Below are positions 33,635 to 37,720 of a DNA stretch of 37,720 nucleotides, one piece after another. The notes beneath the pieces are model-generated. The model worked only from the letters and a program-made list of their open reading frames with translations. It searched no databases and was not told where the DNA came from. The stretch spans positions 1-37,720 of the forward strand of contig DLRM01000063.1 of NCBI GenBank assembly GCA_002500505.1, in the 5' to 3' direction. The stretch comes from Planctomycetes bacterium UBA7888 (GTDB lineage Bacteria; Planctomycetota; UBA1135). Numbering within the stretch: the stretch's first letter is position 1; each line of letters starts with the position of its first letter. Both the position numbers and the translations under genes were made by a program.

Positions 33635-35593
33635 TTACTTGCGGGGCAGTATCTCGTGAATCCAAGAGCTCATTATCTTAAGGACTTCGGGAGAAAATGT
33701 TTCTTCAATCTTGCCGTACTCTTCCATTAAACCTGTTTTGCAATGTTGGAAGAGATGATTTAGGTCGGGGAAAGCGTGAATAGTTACATTCTTGTTCCCG
33801 CCTTTTTTCAGAGCCTCGCCGATGGCGGCAAGGTTAACTTCGCAAGGCACTTGCAAATCTTTCTCTCCGTTAAGTGCTAAGACGGGGCAGTCCACCCGCT
33901 CCAGAACGTTGGCCGGGTCATGGCGAGCAAAAAAACGAATCCAAGGACTACGTAGCTGCGCCAATGTTGCTTTGAGTTCTTTTTCTCGCTCATCGGGGTC
34001 TTTAGAGAAAAATGGGTTAGCTTCCAAGGCGGCAGTTAGCTTTTCTTCAAGCTCGGCGCCCTGGAGAGATTTGTCTAGCAAGAGGTCCATGAGCGGTCGC
34101 TGATGAGTTTTGATGCTTTCCAATTCTTCCTCGCTCGAGCCACTGGCGCGCGCAATAAGAACGCTTTGTTGAAAGAGAATTTCGGAACCAGGGATGCCGG
34201 TGCCCGCAATCAAAATAATGAAAGCGACATCTCGGCTGTCAGCTGCAACCATCGGCGCAATCATTCCACCTTCGCTATGTCCTGCAAGCCCAATGGCCTT
34301 GGAATCGATGTCCGTTCGTGACTTGAGATAGTTGACACCCGCAAGGACATCGCCTGCAAAATCGGCAGACGTTGCCATTCCGGGGTTTGGGCCAAGCGAC
34401 GTGCCGCCTACACCGCGATCGTCTACTCGTAGGACTGCAATACCGGTTCGGCTGAAGTGGTCGGCAATTACCCAGAAGGGCTTGTGCTGGAAAATTTCTT
34501 CATTACGATTCTGGCCACCAGATCCCGTGATGAGAAGAACTGCGGGGTGGGGGCCTTGGCCTGGCGGCAGCGTGAGTGTTCCCGCTAAGTCCACTTCCCC
34601 GGCTTCGTTGCGGTAGGAGACTTCTTCTTCGGTATAGGGGAACGGGGGCTTTGGTGTTTGAGGTCGCCGCACTTCAGTCGCTTTTTCTACCTTGATAATT
34701 TCAAGGTCAATGCTTGTGCCTCCTTGGTGCAGAATCCCGGTGAGTTTTTTCCCATCGTCCGACAGTTCTGCCTCAAAGGCGCCGGCAATGGAGCCGATTG
34801 AAATCCGCATCTTGCGGTCTCCTAGCCAGTCGATTCGAGTTACGGGCATTTTTCCAGGCCCCTGGTCAGGACTTTCGCTATTTCCAACTAAGTGTCCGTC
34901 CTCGTCTTGCTCGAAGTTGAAGACGATGCGTAGAACAACTGCTCCCACGGCAAACTTTCCTTCCCACCTGCCAAGCATGTTCGTTGCGCTTTCCTTTGGA
35001 ATACTTGGCGCATCTGGTTGCTTCGTGCAGCTCATGGGGAGCTTGGCGCCATTTTGATGCCAGGTTCCGGAAAGGGTTTGGCCGTCGCTGGACAGTTCGG
35101 CTTCCCATCGACCGCGTGTTAGTGGCACGGTCATTGACGCTTTGCCGTCTGCAAAAGAAATATCGCTCAGGGTCAACCCCCAAATGTTTTGGAGGGGTGT
35201 GTCAATGGTGCCCGTGTACCCTCCTTGCCCGTCATTTTGCAGCACCACAACCATTCCCAAACCGTCGCTTCCCGGGATTTCAATATTTCCTTTCCAGACA
35301 CCGGCAATTGAAGGCTCCTGTGGGGGTAACAAGTGAATATCCCGGAATGAAACCTGAATCGGACCGCCAGAGTGAAGCTGAAAAGCAATACGTCCTGAGC
35401 GAGGAATCTCCGGGTCCTTTTCGGTGTAGTTAATCGTTGCGACATCATTCAACCAGAGGCTAGTCCTGGGACCTTCACAGCGAATTACGTAATTGTTCCA
35501 TCCAGCCAAACTGATTCCATCAAACAAAGATATGGGAGCTTGGGGAGCAGTAGGGCAAGCTAGGACAAGAATTGTTAGAGAGAAGAAGGGCAT
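33635..35593 (-). CDS. Exported alpha/beta hydrolase with collapsed DUF1080 remnant
   Basis: 652 residues. After a signal peptide (MPFFSLTILVLACPTAPQA) comes ISLFDGISLAGW, the start of a DUF1080 (3-keto-disaccharide hydrolase-like) domain, joined directly to WNNYVIRCEGPRTSLWLND, which is the last third of that domain; the middle 100 or so residues are missing. Two similar beta domains follow (about 97-190 and 207-300, both ending ...AELS.DG..L.G..HQ). Residues about 325-650 form an alpha/beta hydrolase: GSGG oxyanion loop, GHSEGG with Ser440, Asp in NGEKDLQVP and His in PDLNHLF. The hydrolase part looks intact, so an esterase or peptidase role is likely. It lies immediately downstream of the heme protein gene (no gap) and shares its transcript. 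Confidence 0.82.
   Translation of the reverse strand: MPFFSLTILVLACPTAPQAPISLFDGISLAGWNNYVIRCEGPRTSLWLNDVATINYTEKDPEIPRSGRIAFQLHSGGPIQVSFRDIHLLPPQEPSIAGVWKGNIEIPGSDGLGMVVVLQNDGQGGYTGTIDTPLQNIWGLTLSDISFADGKASMTVPLTRGRWEAELSSDGQTLSGTWHQNGAKLPMSCTKQPDAPSIPKESATNMLGRWEGKFAVGAVVLRIVFNFEQDEDGHLVGNSESPDQGPGKMPVTRIDWLGDRKMRISIGSIAGAFEAELSDDGKKLTGILHQGGTSIDLEIIKVEKATEVRRPQTPKPPFPYTEEEVSYRNEAGEVDLAGTLTLPPGQGPHPAVLLITGSGGQNRNEEIFQHKPFWVIADHFSRTGIAVLRVDDRGVGGTSLGPNPGMATSADFAGDVLAGVNYLKSRTDIDSKAIGLAGHSEGGMIAPMVAADSRDVAFIILIAGTGIPGSEILFQQSVLIARASGSSEEELESIKTHQRPLMDLLLDKSLQGAELEEKLTAALEANPFFSKDPDEREKELKATLAQLRSPWIRFFARHDPANVLERVDCPVLALNGEKDLQVPCEVNLAAIGEALKKGGNKNVTIHAFPDLNHLFQHCKTGLMEEYGKIEETFSPEVLKIMSSWIHEILPRK
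35498..35505 (-). other. Deletion junction inside the DUF1080 domain
   Basis: At about residue 31-32 the text passes from the domain's opening motif (LFDG..LAGW) to the WN(N/D)YVIRCEG motif that normally lies some 100 residues later. The shared Trp and neighbouring bases could have served as short homology for an in-frame deletion. The frame is kept across the join. Confidence 0.6.
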
Positions 35594-37720
35594 TTAAGGT
35601 AAAGGGACTTGGTTGGGGCTGGCGAGATAGGCGACAAGGTCACGGACCTCACTGTCCGTGAAGGCGAGTAGTTGACCAGGGGGCATAATAGAAACAGAGG
35701 AGCGGTTTATGATTGGGTTCCCATCAGAGTCTCGTTTGATTTCGGTGAGGGGAACAATGACTCGGGTCTCTCCGCTTTGGAGAGTAATACTGTGGCTATT
35801 TTCGTCGGTGACCATGCCCGAGACCACGCGGCCATCAGCCAATCGCACGGTAGTCATGAGGTACTCGCGCCCCACTTCGGCGCTTGGCTCCACAATATTC
35901 CGAAGGATGTAATCTAAGTCTGAGCGGTTAGAGCCTGTGATATCTGGCCCAAGCGAGCCTCCTTCGCCGAACAGAGTATGGCATGCCGAACAGGTGCGAG
36001 CATAGATTGCGCGACCATTGGATTGGTCAGCTTTTGCTAAGACTGCTGGAGCGAGTTTCTTTTTCCATTTGGCAATTTCCATTTCGGCAGATTCGCTCAA
36101 GGAGGTTGTTCTACCCCAAGCAGACTCAAGCAAGCGACTTACCTCTTGATTTTGCAGTTGAGCCAGCTGTCGGCGAACGGTGGCGTCATCTAACACCGCT
36201 GGCGATACTGTGCCGGCGAGGACCTCTTTCAGTAAGACGACTGCGTGATTAGCGCGCGCCGTCAGGACGGCAATCGCCGCTCGACTTTCTTTGCTGTCGT
36301 ATTCATTAAGGTATGGGAGTACATGTTGTGGCGTGTTGGGGTGGTCATAGGCTGCCAGGGCATTCAGAGCAGCTAGGCAAAGCGGCTCTTCGGGAAGGAT
36401 CGCGTGGAGTGTGGGAGCCAAACCAGGGTCGCGCACGCGAACAAGTCCGCTGAGCGCATTTTCACGCTCATGTAAGTCGCGCTCGCGGTCAACCAGTACC
36501 GTGCGCATCAGTGGCGCCACCGAAATGTCACCAAAGGCTAGAGCAAGCTTGGCGGCAAGGTTTCGATGAGCAGGCATCGCTAGCAAGCGTTTTGCCGCCG
36601 CCGGCCAAGTGCTAGGCATGGGCAAATCCGGACGCTTATCCATGGCAGAATCTAGCTCAGAGAGCATGATGCCAACCTGGTCGTCCTTTGCTTTGGTCAA
36701 TGCGGTGCACAATGCTTGTAGACCTGCTTGTTTGCCCAAAGCGAGCCGCCTCCACATGAATTGTTGGATAGGAGGAACCTGCGCGTCTAGCGCCAAACGG
36801 ATTGCGCGCTCCGGGTCGGCCTCGGCGAGGGATTCGATTCCATACCAGTACATCAAGGGGAGATTGTGGTCGGTGGAATCTTCCGAATGGCTCAGAAGGT
36901 TAGTGGCTATGTCCCAGCGATTCAGGGGCGGAATGCGCTGCAAGCCAGCCGCCAAATAAAGTCTCACGACAGGTGAGGAGTCCTCGCGGGCGAGTTCAGA
37001 AAGGCGAGATAGAAGTTGTGGACTTGGGTTTTGATTTTCAAGGCTTAGCTGGATGGTCCATGCGCGGATGTGTTCATTCCTGTCGTCCAGGAGTTCGGTT
37101 ACGAGTTTTTCATTTAGTCCGCCGCTCACATGAAGTGCCCATAAAGCACGCAGTCGGCGGGTAACATCTGGATTATTATGCAGAATGATATTGAGTGCAT
37201 GCCAAGTCCTTTCGTCGCCACCGCGCTCTTGCAGAATTTTTCGTGCCGTCCGCACATACCAATCGTTTTGATGCAGTTGTAATTCGACAAGCTCCAAGTT
37301 GCTGAGTGTCTTTAATGCAACGGCTTGTGGTTTCGGATTCCCCCAAGAAACTTTGAATAGTCGGCCATTGGTTCGATCCCAAATTTCAGGGTCGTGTCGA
37401 TGGCATGCCTGACGGTCATACCAGTCGATAAAGAAGACCCCGCCATCCGGGCCGTATTTCATGTTGACCCCGCGGTACCATTGGTCATTGGCCAGTAAAA
37501 AGTCTGTCGCATGACTGCCGGAGTACCCTGAGCCAACGGGTGTTGGTAAGTCGCGATTGATGCGGTTACCGAGAACGTTATTCATGAAGATTGTGTTGCG
37601 ATACTCTTGCGGGAAGTTGTCTCCGAGATAAACCATCGCGCCACAATGCGCGTGCCCGCCGCCGGCGGCCTCGGTTGCATCGGCTTCGACTGGAGCATTG
37701 CGACCCCACCAGGCGTGGTC
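35594..37720 (-). CDS. PVC-type heme protein with HEAT-like repeats, C-terminal part (runs off the right edge)
   Basis: The frame is open to the right edge, so the N terminus is outside; about 708 residues are visible, and an internal ATG at 37636 is not the start. The visible part begins DHAWWGRNAPVEADATEAAG and continues with HAHCGAMVYLGDNFP, then GVFFIDWYDRQACHRHDP, typical of the propeller end of PVC membrane-bound dehydrogenase-like proteins. A long helical HEAT-like region follows (about 37250-36100). A class I heme motif CSACH (35978-35992) stands in RTCSACHTLFGEGGSLGPDI, and the C-terminal segment (EPSAEVGREYLMTTVRLADG, LLAFTDSEVRDLVAYLAS) is the PVC heme-binding extension. Periplasmic oxidoreductase, probably sugar or alcohol oxidation; substrate unknown. 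Confidence 0.88.
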   Translation of the reverse strand, partial: DHAWWGRNAPVEADATEAAGGGHAHCGAMVYLGDNFPQEYRNTIFMNNVLGNRINRDLPTPVGSGYSGSHATDFLLANDQWYRGVNMKYGPDGGVFFIDWYDRQACHRHDPEIWDRTNGRLFKVSWGNPKPQAVALKTLSNLELVELQLHQNDWYVRTARKILQERGGDERTWHALNIILHNNPDVTRRLRALWALHVSGGLNEKLVTELLDDRNEHIRAWTIQLSLENQNPSPQLLSRLSELAREDSSPVVRLYLAAGLQRIPPLNRWDIATNLLSHSEDSTDHNLPLMYWYGIESLAEADPERAIRLALDAQVPPIQQFMWRRLALGKQAGLQALCTALTKAKDDQVGIMLSELDSAMDKRPDLPMPSTWPAAAKRLLAMPAHRNLAAKLALAFGDISVAPLMRTVLVDRERDLHERENALSGLVRVRDPGLAPTLHAILPEEPLCLAALNALAAYDHPNTPQHVLPYLNEYDSKESRAAIAVLTARANHAVVLLKEVLAGTVSPAVLDDATVRRQLAQLQNQEVSRLLESAWGRTTSLSESAEMEIAKWKKKLAPAVLAKADQSNGRAIYARTCSACHTLFGEGGSLGPDITGSNRSDLDYILRNIVEPSAEVGREYLMTTVRLADGRVVSGMVTDENSHSITLQSGETRVIVPLTEIKRDSDGNPIINRSSVSIMPPGQLLAFTDSEVRDLVAYLASPNQVPLP

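Noticed and set aside
1..37720. Search by eye for CRISPR arrays, insertion sequences, phage and conjugation genes
   Set aside because: No regularly spaced repeats, transposase motifs or integrase signature were seen; the window appears to be ordinary chromosome apart from the 53-bp pair.

Overview
The window looks like a chromosomal segment of a free-living, probably marine planctomycete (Planctomycetota). The best pointers are a DUF1501 / DUF1549-DUF1553 cytochrome cluster, a second PVC-type heme protein with HEAT-like repeats, a sulfatase, a DUF1028 protein, and exported proteins that share a C-terminal domain I associate with this phylum. There is no rRNA, tRNA, CRISPR array, transposase, integrase or phage gene that I can see. 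Most gene products carry a signal peptide, lipobox, Tat motif or membrane segments, so this is mainly envelope and secretome coding capacity.

Layout. 1-3371 (minus strand): a start-less reading frame running off the left edge, a CE2-like SGNH esterase, a small membrane protein and an HD-domain protein. A 53-bp segment is present twice here (706-758 and 2447-2499). 3646-9411 (plus): two overlapping exported TldD/TldE-type genes, a GxDLY/SGNH hydrolase and a class C beta-lactamase-fold hydrolase, probably one transcription unit. 9439-16006 (minus): a three-gene respiratory-type cluster made of a membrane/heme/LRR/metal-site fusion, a Tat-exported DUF1501 protein and a very large DUF1549-DUF1553 cytochrome. 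16146-21274 (plus): a complete tripartite ABC efflux operon (outer-membrane TolC-like lipoprotein, adaptor, ATPase, permease), followed by an exported beta-helix protein. 22656-26992 (minus): a membrane-anchored coiled-coil protein, a CotH/lamin-tail protein and a secreted protein whose last 99 residues match those of the beta-helix protein. 27107-33618: a small membrane protein, a DUF1028 protein, a sulfatase, an NAD-binding epimerase-like protein, a methyltransferase with a YedF/DsrE-like partner, and a second beta-lactamase-fold lipoprotein. 33635-37720 (minus): an alpha/beta hydrolase with a collapsed DUF1080 remnant at its N terminus, and the C-terminal part of a PVC heme protein running off the right edge.

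How the genes work together. The clearest systems are the efflux operon, the TldD/TldE-like pair (one subunit keeps the HExxxH and Cys zinc ligands, the other has lost them), and the cytochrome trio. The scattered esterases, sulfatase, CotH and beta-lactamase-fold proteins fit a polymer-degrading, particle-attached lifestyle, but their substrates cannot be read from sequence. The most unusual points are the exported TldD/TldE pair with matching Gly/Phe/Arg-rich inserts, the internally deleted DUF1080 domain, the heme-LRR-metal-site fusion, and the duplicated 53-bp block beside the start-less left-edge frame.
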